Below, one piece after another: positions 5,547-11,865 of a stretch of 11,865 bases of DNA. Source of the DNA: an uncultured Gammaproteobacteria bacterium (lineage in GTDB: Bacteria; Pseudomonadota; Gammaproteobacteria; GCA-001735895); assembly GCA_937980285.1 (NCBI GenBank), contig CALJQI010000307.1:1-11865 (forward strand), read 5' to 3'. Each line of letters starts with the position of its first letter. Position 1 is the first letter of the stretch. A program made the translations under genes and the position numbers. Under the pieces are notes generated by a model. It ran no database searches, had not been told where the DNA came from, and saw nothing but the letters and a program-made list of their open reading frames with translations.

Positions 5547-7403
5547 CTAGGGGTACAGAAACCAGCCCTGCACGCGGTTCTCGTCGAGTTTCAACGCCAG
5601 CCCGTAACGATCATAGGCGATATACTCGCCGCTGGTCAGCTGTAGGCGACGGTCCGGAATACCCAGGGTTTTCAGCGGGCGATCGGCGGCCTCGCCTATT
5701 CTGATCACACCGCCAAGCACGCGCTCGCCGCCGACCTGGCTGGCGCTGATGATCTCGCCGCTGGCGGCGCTGACGTAACGCGCGCCGTCCTGGTAGATAT
5801 AAACATGGAATTGCTCGCCTTCGATCCACAACTCGCTGACCCGGTGCGGCGAATCGTCGCGCGGTTTGCGATCGCCGAGGCGCACGCCCTTGACGGTCGG
5901 CGCCACGGTCAGGCCGCCGCCGATTTGCGGCGCCGCATCCAGCTGTTGTAACGCCAGCCTGAACAGAAAGGCCTGACCGTTGGACTGCGCAGCCAGGGCC
6001 AGCGATTTCCATAGCGGCTCGATCTCGTCGTCACGCTCGAGGAATCGATAAATCCGCGCCAGGTTGAAGGCGGCGGTATAGCTCAGTAATTCGGGCGACA
6101 GCACGCTCTGATCGGCAATACCCGCCTGGTCGGCCAACAGCGCCGACAGTTCGGCAATGCTGGCCTCGTGATCGCCTTCCAGCGACTTGCTCAGTGCCAG
6201 CAACATCGAAGCCGCGGCGTCGTCACCGAACCGGGGAATATAACGCCCCTGCAGGATGCCCCGAACCAGGTACTGGTTGTTTTCGACCAGGTGCGCGATC
6301 GCGATCGACAGGTAGAGCGGGCGATAGTCGGGATCCAGTCGAATCGCCCTTTGCAGGAACATGACCGCGAATTCGACCCGGTTTTTCAACTGTTGCGTGA
6401 GCGCTTCGACTTCGATATCGGTGGCCGCGCGTTTGTCCGCGTCGCCGCCGACAGTGATATCGAGACCGGCGTCCAGCAGCAGGGGAAAGTAAAACCCGGC
6501 CTGACCGTTCAGCGCCAGCCGATCGATCTCGCGGCGCAGGTCCATCGCCTCGGCGAGGTAGCTGATACCAATCGCCGACATGATCGCGCGTCCCGGATAC
6601 TCGCGACCGTAAAGGGTAAAGTAATGCCGCGCCAGCGGGTAATTGCGCGCCACCATGGCCTGCACGCCGAGCTCGTAGATCACCGCCTGGCCGGCGACCG
6701 AATTCAGCTGCACCTGAGCGCGCAACGCGCGCGTACGCGCCTGTTCACAGGCGTTTCGAAATTCCGTCGAGCCCTGCTGATCGCAGGTCAGGCTCCAGAT
6801 GCTTTCCACCCAGTTGGTGAAAAAGTCCTGCCGGTCCAGCACTTGCCAGGGATCGAATCCGACGCTCGCCATCATAACCAGGCCGTCGCGATCGGCCTGC
6901 GCCTCCATCTGCTCGATATCCCTGACCAGGCCTGCATCGAGCGGCAGGCCGTCGAGCAGGCGCGAGCGCTGAGCCTCGTCCTGCAGGCGCAGGCTGCGAA
7001 AAAAACGCTGGTGCCAAAGGTCGTCGGAGCGCTGGTGCGCGAGTTCGTGCGCCAGTACGAAAGCTAGCAGGTGCTCGCCGCGCTGTCGCCCGAAAGCCAG
7101 GCTGATATCGATAGCGTCGCGGCTGAGCAAAATATTGCCGTCGGCTAGCGATGCCGCCCAGGCGCTATGGCTGGTTTTGACCACATAAAGCCCCGGTTCG
7201 ACGCGTGAGCTGTCCCAGGCGCGCAACAGGCGGGCGAACACGCGCTGCGCCAGCGCAACCTGAGGATCCTCGTCGGCGCCGATGGTATGGACCTTCCAGT
7301 AGCTGATCGATTGCCTGGGATCGTCGGGCAAACTGAGCGCATCGGCGGCCAGCAGGCTGCCGGGAAGCAGGAGTACGCAAACAAATGCAGCAAGTATTCG
7401 CAT
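5547..7403 (-). CDS. Secreted M48-family metalloprotease with TPR-like helices and a C-terminal beta module
   Basis: From the ATG at 7403 the product has 618 residues and begins with a clean Sec signal peptide (MRILAAFVCVLLLPGSLLAA). The frame is open a further 24 codons, but that start would bury the signal. The zinc-protease motif HELAH is at 119-123 and the downstream ligand motif EAQADRDGL (Glu167, Asp171) fits M48 peptidases. Residues about 238-482 hold repeated helical pairs with TPR character (for example YPLARHYFTLYGREYP and LQRAIRLDPDYRPLYLSIA). The last 120 residues are beta-rich; the end (IRIGEAADRPLKTLGIPDRR ... AYDRYGLALKL) recalls small lG-x-P modules of the BamE/SmpA kind. M48 plus TPR is the layout of BepA, a periplasmic quality-control protease for outer-membrane barrels, but this protein is longer and has the added module. 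It is the first gene of the operon. Protease family is secure; the BepA-like role is inferred. Confidence 0.9.
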   Translation of the reverse strand: MRILAAFVCVLLLPGSLLAADALSLPDDPRQSISYWKVHTIGADEDPQVALAQRVFARLLRAWDSSRVEPGLYVVKTSHSAWAASLADGNILLSRDAIDISLAFGRQRGEHLLAFVLAHELAHQRSDDLWHQRFFRSLRLQDEAQRSRLLDGLPLDAGLVRDIEQMEAQADRDGLVMMASVGFDPWQVLDRQDFFTNWVESIWSLTCDQQGSTEFRNACEQARTRALRAQVQLNSVAGQAVIYELGVQAMVARNYPLARHYFTLYGREYPGRAIMSAIGISYLAEAMDLRREIDRLALNGQAGFYFPLLLDAGLDITVGGDADKRAATDIEVEALTQQLKNRVEFAVMFLQRAIRLDPDYRPLYLSIAIAHLVENNQYLVRGILQGRYIPRFGDDAAASMLLALSKSLEGDHEASIAELSALLADQAGIADQSVLSPELLSYTAAFNLARIYRFLERDDEIEPLWKSLALAAQSNGQAFLFRLALQQLDAAPQIGGGLTVAPTVKGVRLGDRKPRDDSPHRVSELWIEGEQFHVYIYQDGARYVSAASGEIISASQVGGERVLGGVIRIGEAADRPLKTLGIPDRRLQLTSGEYIAYDRYGLALKLDENRVQGWFLYP

Positions 7404-7428
7404 TATTCTATTGTAGTAGCTGACACAG

Positions 7429-7437
7429 CATATAACA
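7429..7437 (-). promoter_or_regulatory. Candidate extended -10 promoter for the caspase/sigma operon
   Basis: On the minus strand the spacer reads TGTTATATG, an extended -10 (TGn followed by TATATG, four of six matches to TATAAT). It sits 25 bases upstream of the M48 ATG at 7403, giving a short leader and supporting that ATG over the longer frame. No good -35 lies at the right distance. I also looked for an ECF-type GGAAC/TCTGA pair and found none correctly spaced, so autoregulation by the operon's own sigma factor is not visible here. Confidence 0.35.
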
Positions 7438-7445
7438 GACAGGCA

Positions 7446-7476
7446 ATTGGGCGATATTTGAAAATAAATTCCCAAT
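7446..7476. promoter_or_regulatory. Operator-like inverted repeat in the divergent spacer
   Basis: ATTGGG (7446-7451) and CCCAAT (7471-7476) are perfect inverted arms around a 19-base AT-rich centre (CGATATTTGAAAATAAATT). The position between two divergent genes, just upstream of the minus-strand -10 candidate, would suit a dimeric regulator. Six-base arms can arise by chance, so this is only a candidate. Confidence 0.3.
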
Positions 7477-7510
7477 AGCTCTCGTGGAAAGTCTTCAGCA
7501 CGGGCATTTT

Positions 7511-7519
7511 TGTTAAACT
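7511..7519 (+). promoter_or_regulatory. Candidate extended -10 promoter for the AEC-family permease
   Basis: TGTTAAACT is an extended -10 (TGn plus TAAACT, four of six matches), 28 bases before the proposed TTG start at 7548. No convincing -35 is present, as is common for extended -10 promoters. It is the best candidate on the plus strand of the 144-base divergent spacer. Confidence 0.35.
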
Positions 7520-7547
7520 GCGCTCACCCGGCCATTACGGAACAACC

Positions 7548-8477
7548 TTGCTCACCACGCTCAACGCGATCACCCCGATCTTCCTGATTATTGCCACCGG
7601 CTACCTGCTGTTTCGCTTTCGCGTGGTCAACGAATCGGTCTGGTCCGCGATCGAGCACATCTGTTTTTACCTGCTGCTGCCGGCGTTGATCATCCGCACG
7701 CTGAGCCGCGCCAACCTGTTAGGCGTTCCGCTAGTGGATTTCATGAGCGTGCTGGTGGTCGCGATCCTCGGCATGTCGGCACTGATGATCGCCACCCAGG
7801 CATTGTTCAGCAAACGTTTCCCGCAAAGCGGGCCCAGCTTCAGCAGCCTGTTCCAGGGCGCGACACGATTTCACGGATTCGTCGCCATCGCGGTGATCGG
7901 CCCGCTGTTCGGCGATGAAGGCATAACCCTGGCCGCACTGGCGCTGGCGATCATGGTGCCCTTGCTCAACGTCACCTCGGTCATCGTGCTGTCGATTTAC
8001 GGGCATAGCGAGATCAAACCCGCGGCATCGGCGGTGATCGGCAAAATTTTGACCAATCCGCTGATCATCGCCTGCTTCGTCGGACTATTGTTCAACTGGC
8101 TGGGCGTGCCCGATATCCTGTTTGAAACCATCGATATCATCGGTGCCGGCGGCCTCGGGCTCGCGCTGCTGGCGGTCGGATCCGGCATGAAACTCGGCCA
8201 CGCGGCTCAGTACAAGCTGTTGTTGACCATCGGGGTATTGATCCGTCTGATCGGCATGCCGGTAATCATCATCGCCATGTCGTGGCTGCTCGGACTCGAA
8301 GGCCTGCCGCGAACGGTCGCGATCATCGCCGGCGCTGTGCCGACGGCGGCGTCTTCCTACGTCATGGCGCGCAAGATGGGCGGTAACGCCGAGCTGATGT
8401 CGAGTATCGTCACCTTCCAGGTCATCGTCGCCTTTTTCACGCTGCCGATGTTCATCTACATCGCCGAACGCCTCTGA
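7548..8477 (+). CDS. AEC-family (auxin efflux carrier-like) permease
   Basis: A 309-residue integral inner-membrane protein with about ten hydrophobic segments in two halves separated by a short hydrophilic stretch (YGHSEIKPAAS, about 150-160). The N-terminus (ITPIFLIIATGYLLFRFRVV, then ICFYLLLPALIIRTLS) and the conserved Asn/Pro-containing turns (MVPLLNVTSVIVLSIYG and ILTNPLIIACFVGLLFNWLG) are typical of the AEC family. The end (GAVPTAASSYVMARKMGGN) is also typical. Bacterial members move organic acids such as malate or malonate, or act in amino-acid or auxin-like export; the substrate cannot be read here. The start is a TTG with GGA (7539-7541) six bases upstream, and no ATG lies at a suitable place. 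It is divergent from the protease operon and converges on the dehydrogenase gene, so it is probably monocistronic. Confidence 0.92.
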   Translation: MLTTLNAITPIFLIIATGYLLFRFRVVNESVWSAIEHICFYLLLPALIIRTLSRANLLGVPLVDFMSVLVVAILGMSALMIATQALFSKRFPQSGPSFSSLFQGATRFHGFVAIAVIGPLFGDEGITLAALALAIMVPLLNVTSVIVLSIYGHSEIKPAASAVIGKILTNPLIIACFVGLLFNWLGVPDILFETIDIIGAGGLGLALLAVGSGMKLGHAAQYKLLLTIGVLIRLIGMPVIIIAMSWLLGLEGLPRTVAIIAGAVPTAASSYVMARKMGGNAELMSSIVTFQVIVAFFTLPMFIYIAERL

Positions 8478-8521
8478 ATCCAGCGGCGACAGCAATAATT
8501 CCGGGTTTTGGGGGCGGGAAC

Positions 8522-9655
8522 TTAGCCCGGCGGGATCAGCACGAAATTGCCGAAATGTTCCTTCCTGAGGAATTCCCGTTGCGCCTCGGCGATATTTTCG
8601 AGGGCAAAAGTTTTTGCCAGCAGCGGCCGGATTTCCCCCCTTTCGATATAACCGACCAGGTTAGGAAACACCGGTTCGTCCCAGGCGGTACAACCGATCA
8701 GGCGTAAATCCTTGAGGTAGAAATCGCGCATATCCATGTTCACCATGGGTCCCGCAATGGCGCCCGACGATGCGTAACGACCGCCGCGCAGCAGCAGCTT
8801 CAACAGCGGCTCGAAACCGGGGCCTGCAACATTGTCGATGACTACATCGACGCTGTTTTCTCCCACTTCCCGCAGCAGGTCGGCACCGCGATCGATGACC
8901 CGGTCGACCCCGAGACCGGCAACCGCGTCTTGCTTGGCGTGACCGACTACCGCGCTCACGCGCGCGCCCCTGCGCCTGGCCAGCTGAACCACGGCCGAAC
9001 CGACGCCACCGGAAGCCCCGGTCACCAGCACGTGATCGTCGGCGCCGACGGCGGCACGATGCACCATGTTCTCCGCGGTACCGTAGGCACAGGGGATGGT
9101 GGCGAGCTCGGCGTCGCTCCAGTCGCAGTCTACGGCGAACACCTCGCTGGCCGGGACCTTGACGTATTGAGCAAAGGCGCCGTCGAAATCCGACGCCATC
9201 CAGATGTTTTCCAGCGATTCGAAGCCATTCAGACGCATACAGGCACGCACCAGTACGCGCTTGCCGACCCAATCTCCGTCGACATCGCCGGCCTGGGTCA
9301 CGACCTCGCCGCAACAATCGGTTCCCTGGATGAACGGAAACGGCGTGGCCTCGTTCCAGCCGCCATCCGCGACCTCGGTTTCCTCGCCGCTGCCGGCGGC
9401 GGCCTGCTCGGTGCCGGCGGTAACCGAGGACGAGTACCAGCCGAGGCGAGTATTGATCTCGGTATTATTGACCCCCGCTGCGAGCACCTTCAGCAGCAGC
9501 TCGCCCGGCCCGGCTTCGGGCCGCGGCACTTCACGATAATCGAGCATTTCATAACCGCCGTTGGCGGTGGTTATCACCGCTTTCATGGTCGGGCGATCAT
9601 TGTCAGCGTCGAATCGGGCGCGGTTGATTTTTTTCAGATAACTTAAATCAGGCAT
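8522..9655 (-). CDS. Zinc-independent medium-chain alcohol dehydrogenase/quinone-oxidoreductase-like enzyme
   Basis: A cytoplasmic MDR-superfamily oxidoreductase of 377 residues from the ATG at 9655. GGAG stands 9 bases upstream; a TTG at 9673 would add six residues, and an internal ATG at 9586 (MKAVITTANGG) is the classical MDR beginning but lacks a ribosome site. The GroES-like domain has EVPRPEAGPGELLLKVLAAG and PFIQGTDCCGEV. The nucleotide-binding domain has HVLVTGASGGVGSAVVQLA (about 208-226), a Gly-rich Rossmann loop for NAD(P)H. The four-Cys structural zinc lobe of classical ADHs is missing, as in quinone oxidoreductase and MDR9-like members. Residues 75-101 form an Ala/Gly/Glu-rich insertion (SSSVTAGTEQAAAGSGEETE) replacing a tighter loop. 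It converges on the AEC permease, with 44 bases between stops. The physiological substrate is unknown. Confidence 0.93.
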   Translation of the reverse strand: MPDLSYLKKINRARFDADNDRPTMKAVITTANGGYEMLDYREVPRPEAGPGELLLKVLAAGVNNTEINTRLGWYSSSVTAGTEQAAAGSGEETEVADGGWNEATPFPFIQGTDCCGEVVTQAGDVDGDWVGKRVLVRACMRLNGFESLENIWMASDFDGAFAQYVKVPASEVFAVDCDWSDAELATIPCAYGTAENMVHRAAVGADDHVLVTGASGGVGSAVVQLARRRGARVSAVVGHAKQDAVAGLGVDRVIDRGADLLREVGENSVDVVIDNVAGPGFEPLLKLLLRGGRYASSGAIAGPMVNMDMRDFYLKDLRLIGCTAWDEPVFPNLVGYIERGEIRPLLAKTFALENIAEAQREFLRKEHFGNFVLIPPG

Positions 9656-9734
9656 CTGCTCGGTCTCCGGCAACAGGCGAATGCAGCATAGCCGCGGGTC
9701 GTCGTAATGTCGAATCGCCCCCGCGCGTGACCGG

Positions 9735-9742
9735 TATAAAAT
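9735..9742 (+). promoter_or_regulatory. Candidate -10 element upstream of the lipoprotein gene
   Basis: TATAAAAT lies 76 bases before the lipoprotein ATG in the 163-base divergent spacer and is its best -10 match. A correctly spaced TTGACA-like -35 is not evident. The stretch between it and the start holds a small inverted pair (GTCGA at 9787-9791, TCGAC at 9799-9803) and the ribosome site GGGAG at 9807-9811. Confidence 0.3.
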
Positions 9743-9818
9743 TTACGGCTTTTTTCAAATCGCGGCAAATCCATCGTCTGTTGATAGTCGAGATCAATTC
9801 GACATCGGGAGACTGACC

Positions 9819-11177
9819 ATGAACAGTACATCAAATTTTTTCTTTACCCTGCTGCTGACCGGCCTGCTGGTCGCCTGCGGCAGTTCCTCGTCAGGCGGCG
9901 ACAGCGGTGACACGGCAGACGATTTTTCGGTGAAGATGGAGTTACCGGACAGTCTGACCGGGGGTAACAGCAACAGCAGTCGGAGAATCGCCGGCAAAAT
10001 AGCCGAGATCGCAGGGCGCGGCGGTAGCGGCGAGCCCTGCAGTTACCTCGGACCGGAAAACGAAGACGACCCTTTTCGCAACGGCTACGAAACCACGCGC
10101 TTCATGATTTCGATCATGGCCACCTGGACCTGTATCGCCGATATGCTGATCGAGCTTTCCGACGTGGTGCCGCGCGACGGCATGATCATGGAGACCGACA
10201 ACGACACCCTCTCTCCTGACTACGAATCCGACGACCCGACGCATTACTCGGTTACCGCCGACTCGGACACCCAGGTTACGCTGCGCATGTTCTACGGCTA
10301 TCCGCTCGACACGCCGCCACAGATCGGCGACAGCCCGCAGTTTTACATCTCCTGGAACAAGACCGACGCGGACACCGTCCAGGGGCGCATGATCGTAGAC
10401 GCCAGCGCCATCGACGCCGACGACCGCGAGCCTGACGATCCGGACATGATGCGCATGGACTTCGACTTCACCGCGCAGCAACGCATGGCCGACATGTACC
10501 TGCGCTTCGATCAATACAATCGCTGGGCCAACGGTTTCCGTATCCAGGTCACGCGCGATGATAGCGCGAGCCCGCTGGGCCAGGTTTTCACCGCGCGCGG
10601 CCTGATCGATATGAGCGGGCAATTCCTGCCGTTGCCGGGCATCAGTGAAATTCCCCAGATCCAGTTTTTTACGGTTTCCGACCTGCTCGGTAACGGCGCC
10701 GCGATCGAGGAAATCCAGGATCTTTCATTGCCACTGATCGTCAACATATTCCAGAACAACCATCTCGGCGATTACCTCTTCACCAAGCGCGACATTTATT
10801 TCTTCGAGGATGACCAGGACTGGGAATACATCAACAAGACGGTCACCGACTCGCAGTATCGCGGCGCGCGCAATACCGCCGCCAGCGGCGGCAGCTGGCT
10901 GCCTTTCAACCCGTCGCTGGACATGATCATCGGCGCGCTGGCGCTCGACTCGGACTATTTTAGCGGCAGCAAGTGCGCGCAGTTGAACGACGACTGCAAC
11001 CAGCTGCTGAACGCGGTATTCGTCGACGGATTCGCCGACCAGGAGAAAAACCAGGGCAGCGATCCGCTCGACTGGCGCTCCGCGGCGCTGGCCGCCGCCA
11101 CCTACCTGGATTCGGTTTACCCGAACGGCGTCGACTGGAGCGGCGCCTTCGAACAGAGCTTCACCCCGAATCCATAG
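9819..11177 (+). CDS. Lipoprotein of unknown function (452 aa)
   Basis: The N-terminus (NFFFTLLLTGLLVACGSSSS) has a type II signal peptide with lipobox L17-V-A-C20. The Gly at +2 (no Asp) points to the outer membrane after lipidation. A Ser/Gly/Asp linker follows (about 21-35), then a folded region rich in Asp, Glu and aromatic residues. Visible segments include YSVTADSDTQVTLRMFYGYP, QFYISWNKTDADTVQGRMIV, MRMDFDFTAQQRMADMYLRF and, near the C-terminus, a Cys-bearing stretch (SKCAQLNDDCNQLL) that may form a disulphide. The beta-strand pattern in the middle suggests a sheet-rich domain; the final 60 residues look helical. GGGAG 7 bases before the ATG is a good ribosome site. I do not recognise a Pfam-type family. 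The gene stands alone between divergent and convergent neighbours, so context gives no hint. The acidity of the surface would fit a marine or salt-adapted envelope. Confidence 0.85.
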   Translation: MNSTSNFFFTLLLTGLLVACGSSSSGGDSGDTADDFSVKMELPDSLTGGNSNSSRRIAGKIAEIAGRGGSGEPCSYLGPENEDDPFRNGYETTRFMISIMATWTCIADMLIELSDVVPRDGMIMETDNDTLSPDYESDDPTHYSVTADSDTQVTLRMFYGYPLDTPPQIGDSPQFYISWNKTDADTVQGRMIVDASAIDADDREPDDPDMMRMDFDFTAQQRMADMYLRFDQYNRWANGFRIQVTRDDSASPLGQVFTARGLIDMSGQFLPLPGISEIPQIQFFTVSDLLGNGAAIEEIQDLSLPLIVNIFQNNHLGDYLFTKRDIYFFEDDQDWEYINKTVTDSQYRGARNTAASGGSWLPFNPSLDMIIGALALDSDYFSGSKCAQLNDDCNQLLNAVFVDGFADQEKNQGSDPLDWRSAALAAATYLDSVYPNGVDWSGAFEQSFTPNP

Positions 11178-11188
11178 CGAATCCTGCT

Positions 11189-11213
11189 GTCATCCCCGCG
11201 CAAGCGGGGATCT
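11189..11213. repeat. Dispersed palindromic repeat, left copy (possible terminator)
   Basis: Contains an 8-base-pair hairpin, ATCCCCGC (11192-11199), loop GCAA, GCGGGGAT (11204-11211), 11 bases past the lipoprotein stop. The 25-base unit recurs perfectly, inverted, at 11405-11429. Repeats worded GTCAT(C/T)CCCGCG..GCGGG are widely dispersed in proteobacterial genomes (the Neisseria dRS3 family is a well-known relative). It could stop transcription of the lipoprotein gene, although no U-run follows. Confidence 0.8.
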
Positions 11214-11256
11214 TGAAGGAATTGGCTATGTAGTGCTGGCAGGTTTCCCTTCGATC

Positions 11257-11382
11257 GCAAGGCGCCGGATAGGAATTCTCGGCTCCGGTGGGCACCCCGA
11301 TGCGCTAAAGCGCATCGGGTTTGGCCCGTCCCGCGGCCGTCCCTGGCCGCTAGTCGCCGTGAATTCCTATCCGGCGCCTTGC
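11257..11382. repeat. 126-base inverted-repeat element with internal hairpins
   Basis: Perfect 22-base arms lie at 11257-11278 and 11361-11382 (core GGCGCCGGATAGGAATTC). The centre holds two more hairpins: a ten-base pair, CCCGATGCGC (11296-11305) and GCGCATCGGG (11310-11319) with loop TAAA, and GCGGCC (11333-11338) with GGCCGC (11345-11350). No protein is encoded. The structure is that of a small non-autonomous mobile or REP/MITE-like element, or of a transcribed structured RNA. It sits inside the outer repeat pair at 11189-11213 and 11405-11429. Confidence 0.8.
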
Positions 11383-11404
11383 TTAAAGTATTCCATCTAT
11401 TTCG

Positions 11405-11429
11405 AGATCCCCGCTTGCGCGGGGATGAC
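11405..11429. repeat. Dispersed palindromic repeat, right inverted copy
   Basis: Exact reverse complement of 11189-11213 over all 25 bases, itself forming the hairpin ATCCCCGC (11407-11414), loop TTGC, GCGGGGAT (11419-11426). It lies 25 bases beyond the stop of the minus-strand dehydrogenase gene, so each convergent gene ends facing one copy. The identical arms make a single large cruciform or stem possible over 241 bases. Confidence 0.8.
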
Positions 11430-11454
11430 TGGTTTAATCGCTCGGATTAAGGCT

Positions 11455-11865
11455 TTAACGCCCCTTGACCTGAACCTCGTAGCCCGCTTCCTCGGGTTCG
11501 TCGTCGAGCATTTCCGGCGGAAAACCGGGCGCCAGAATTTCTACTCCGGCCCGTTCTTCGAGGCGTTTGATGATATTCGGCGACAGCTCGCGCGGCCCGA
11601 AGCGCGCCTGCCCTTCCTCGAAAATCTGCTCCATCACCGGCGCCAGTTCGAGCTCCAGCCCGGCGCGCTTTGCGACATCGTGGAACAGGCCGATATCCTT
11701 GCACACCAGGTCCATGGTGAAGCTGATATCGCGGCTGCCGTTGAGGATGACCTGGCTCTCGGTTTCATGCACGAAAGAATTGCCCGATGAAATTCGAATC
11801 GCCTCGTAAGTGGTGTTCAGATCCATGCCGGCGACCTTTGCCGTCACCAGCGCTTCGCACAGGCT
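11455..11865 (-). CDS. 3-hydroxyisobutyrate-dehydrogenase-family oxidoreductase, C-terminal part (5' end outside window)
   Basis: The frame is open to the right edge (SLCEALVTAKVAGMDLNTTY at the junction), so the N-terminal NAD(P)-binding domain and the start are outside the window; a GTG at 11847 is internal. The 136 visible residues match the all-helical C-terminal domain of beta-hydroxyacid dehydrogenases: EALVTAKVAGMDLNT, the ISSGNS turn, then FTMDLVCKDIGLFHDVAKRAG, whose Lys-Asp pair (KD) contains the conserved catalytic lysine. The family reduces or oxidises small 3-hydroxy acids (3-hydroxyisobutyrate, tartronate semialdehyde, glyoxylate and similar). The C-terminus is longer than usual, with an acidic tail (PEMLDDEPEEAGYEVQVKGR). 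The exact substrate cannot be read without the N-terminal half. Confidence 0.87.
   Translation of the reverse strand, partial: SLCEALVTAKVAGMDLNTTYEAIRISSGNSFVHETESQVILNGSRDISFTMDLVCKDIGLFHDVAKRAGLELELAPVMEQIFEEGQARFGPRELSPNIIKRLEERAGVEILAPGFPPEMLDDEPEEAGYEVQVKGR

Larger units (their letters stand above)
1290..7403 (-). other. Putative six-gene envelope-stress/caspase operon
   Basis: Six genes read right to left with gaps of 49, 42, 22, 7 and 18 bases: M48 protease, ECF-like sigma factor, zinc-finger anti-sigma factor, caspase-like protease, beta-barrel-like protein and DUF4384 protein. No gap is large enough for an obvious terminator, and a candidate promoter lies upstream at 7429-7437. Four of the six products begin with a Sec-type signal peptide and the anti-sigma factor has a C-terminal periplasmic part, so all but the sigma factor should act in the envelope. 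The palindrome at 1135-1219 is a possible end of the transcript. Co-transcription is inferred from spacing and orientation. Confidence 0.78.

Noticed and set aside
4943..5704. 253-codon plus-strand frame across the sigma and M48 gene ends
   Set aside because: It crosses two oppositely oriented genes, and its translation is repetitive and Arg/Pro/Ala-rich.
6168..7067. 299-codon open frame on the plus strand inside the M48 gene
   Set aside because: It is antisense to a gene with intact catalytic motifs and a signal peptide, has a low-complexity Arg/His/Gln-rich translation and no family resemblance; GC-rich codon bias explains it.
7404..7475. 24-codon N-terminal extension of the M48 gene
   Set aside because: It would place 24 polar and Cys-rich residues before a complete signal peptide, and the likely -10 element lies within it.
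7404..7500. ECF-type promoter (GGAAT ... GTCTG) upstream of the operon
   Set aside because: The two parts are about 25 bases apart rather than 15-17, so they do not form a usable promoter.
8478..8521. Terminator between the convergent permease and dehydrogenase genes
   Set aside because: The 44 bases are rich in G and T but show no stem of useful length.
8930..9646. 238-codon open frame on the plus strand inside the dehydrogenase gene
   Set aside because: Antisense to a clear MDR enzyme and without a recognisable domain or ribosome site; a shadow frame.
10973..11233. 86-codon plus-strand frame ending in the left repeat
   Set aside because: It overlaps the lipoprotein in another frame and ends in VIPAQAGIL, the hallmark translation of the dispersed palindrome.
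11233..11790. 185-codon plus-strand frame beginning in the repeat cluster
   Set aside because: Its first part is translated palindrome (including IPACAGMT, a typical product of such repeats) and its second part is antisense to the 3-hydroxyisobutyrate-dehydrogenase-family gene.

Overview
The window looks like a chromosomal segment of a moderately GC-rich (about 57-60% by eye) Gram-negative proteobacterium, probably a free-living gammaproteobacterium. The envelope proteins carry Sec signal peptides, one protein has a lipobox, one looks like an outer-membrane beta-barrel, and the spacers hold dispersed palindromic repeats of the ATCCCCGC...GCGGGGAT type. I see no rRNA, tRNA, CRISPR array, transposase or phage gene. 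The taxonomic placement is inference.

Layout. Bases 2-1062 (+) hold the end of a polyamine-type ABC importer operon: a PotC-like permease whose start lies before the window, then a 76-residue unknown protein overlapping it in TAATG. An 85-base palindromic element (1135-1219) separates this from six genes on the minus strand. In transcription order these are: a secreted M48 metalloprotease with TPR-like helices (7403-5547), a divergent ECF-like sigma factor (5497-4592), a zinc-finger anti-sigma factor with one membrane span (4549-3653), a secreted caspase-fold protease (3630-2596), a beta-barrel-like protein (2588-1827) and a DUF4384 protein (1808-1290). All five gaps are 7-49 bases, so they are most likely one operon. 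Divergent from it is an AEC-family permease (7548-8477, +), which converges on a medium-chain dehydrogenase (9655-8522, -). Next come a 452-residue lipoprotein of unknown function (9819-11177, +), a nested inverted-repeat cluster (11189-11429), and the C-terminal half of a 3-hydroxyisobutyrate-dehydrogenase-family protein running off the right edge (11865-11455, -).

The most interesting part is the six-gene minus-strand operon. It joins a regulatory pair (sigma and membrane anti-sigma) to two predicted envelope proteases of different catalytic classes, a putative outer-membrane barrel and a DUF4384 protein. DUF4384 is often fused to caspase-like or kinase domains but is separate here. A coherent but unproven model is an envelope-sensing, protease-executing module: the anti-sigma factor holds the sigma factor, a periplasmic event releases it, and caspase, M48 protease, barrel and DUF4384 protein act together outside the inner membrane.

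The flanking genes are ordinary metabolic and transport genes. The other points of note are the repeat elements, the Cys-bearing insertion in the ABC permease and the unrecognised lipoprotein.
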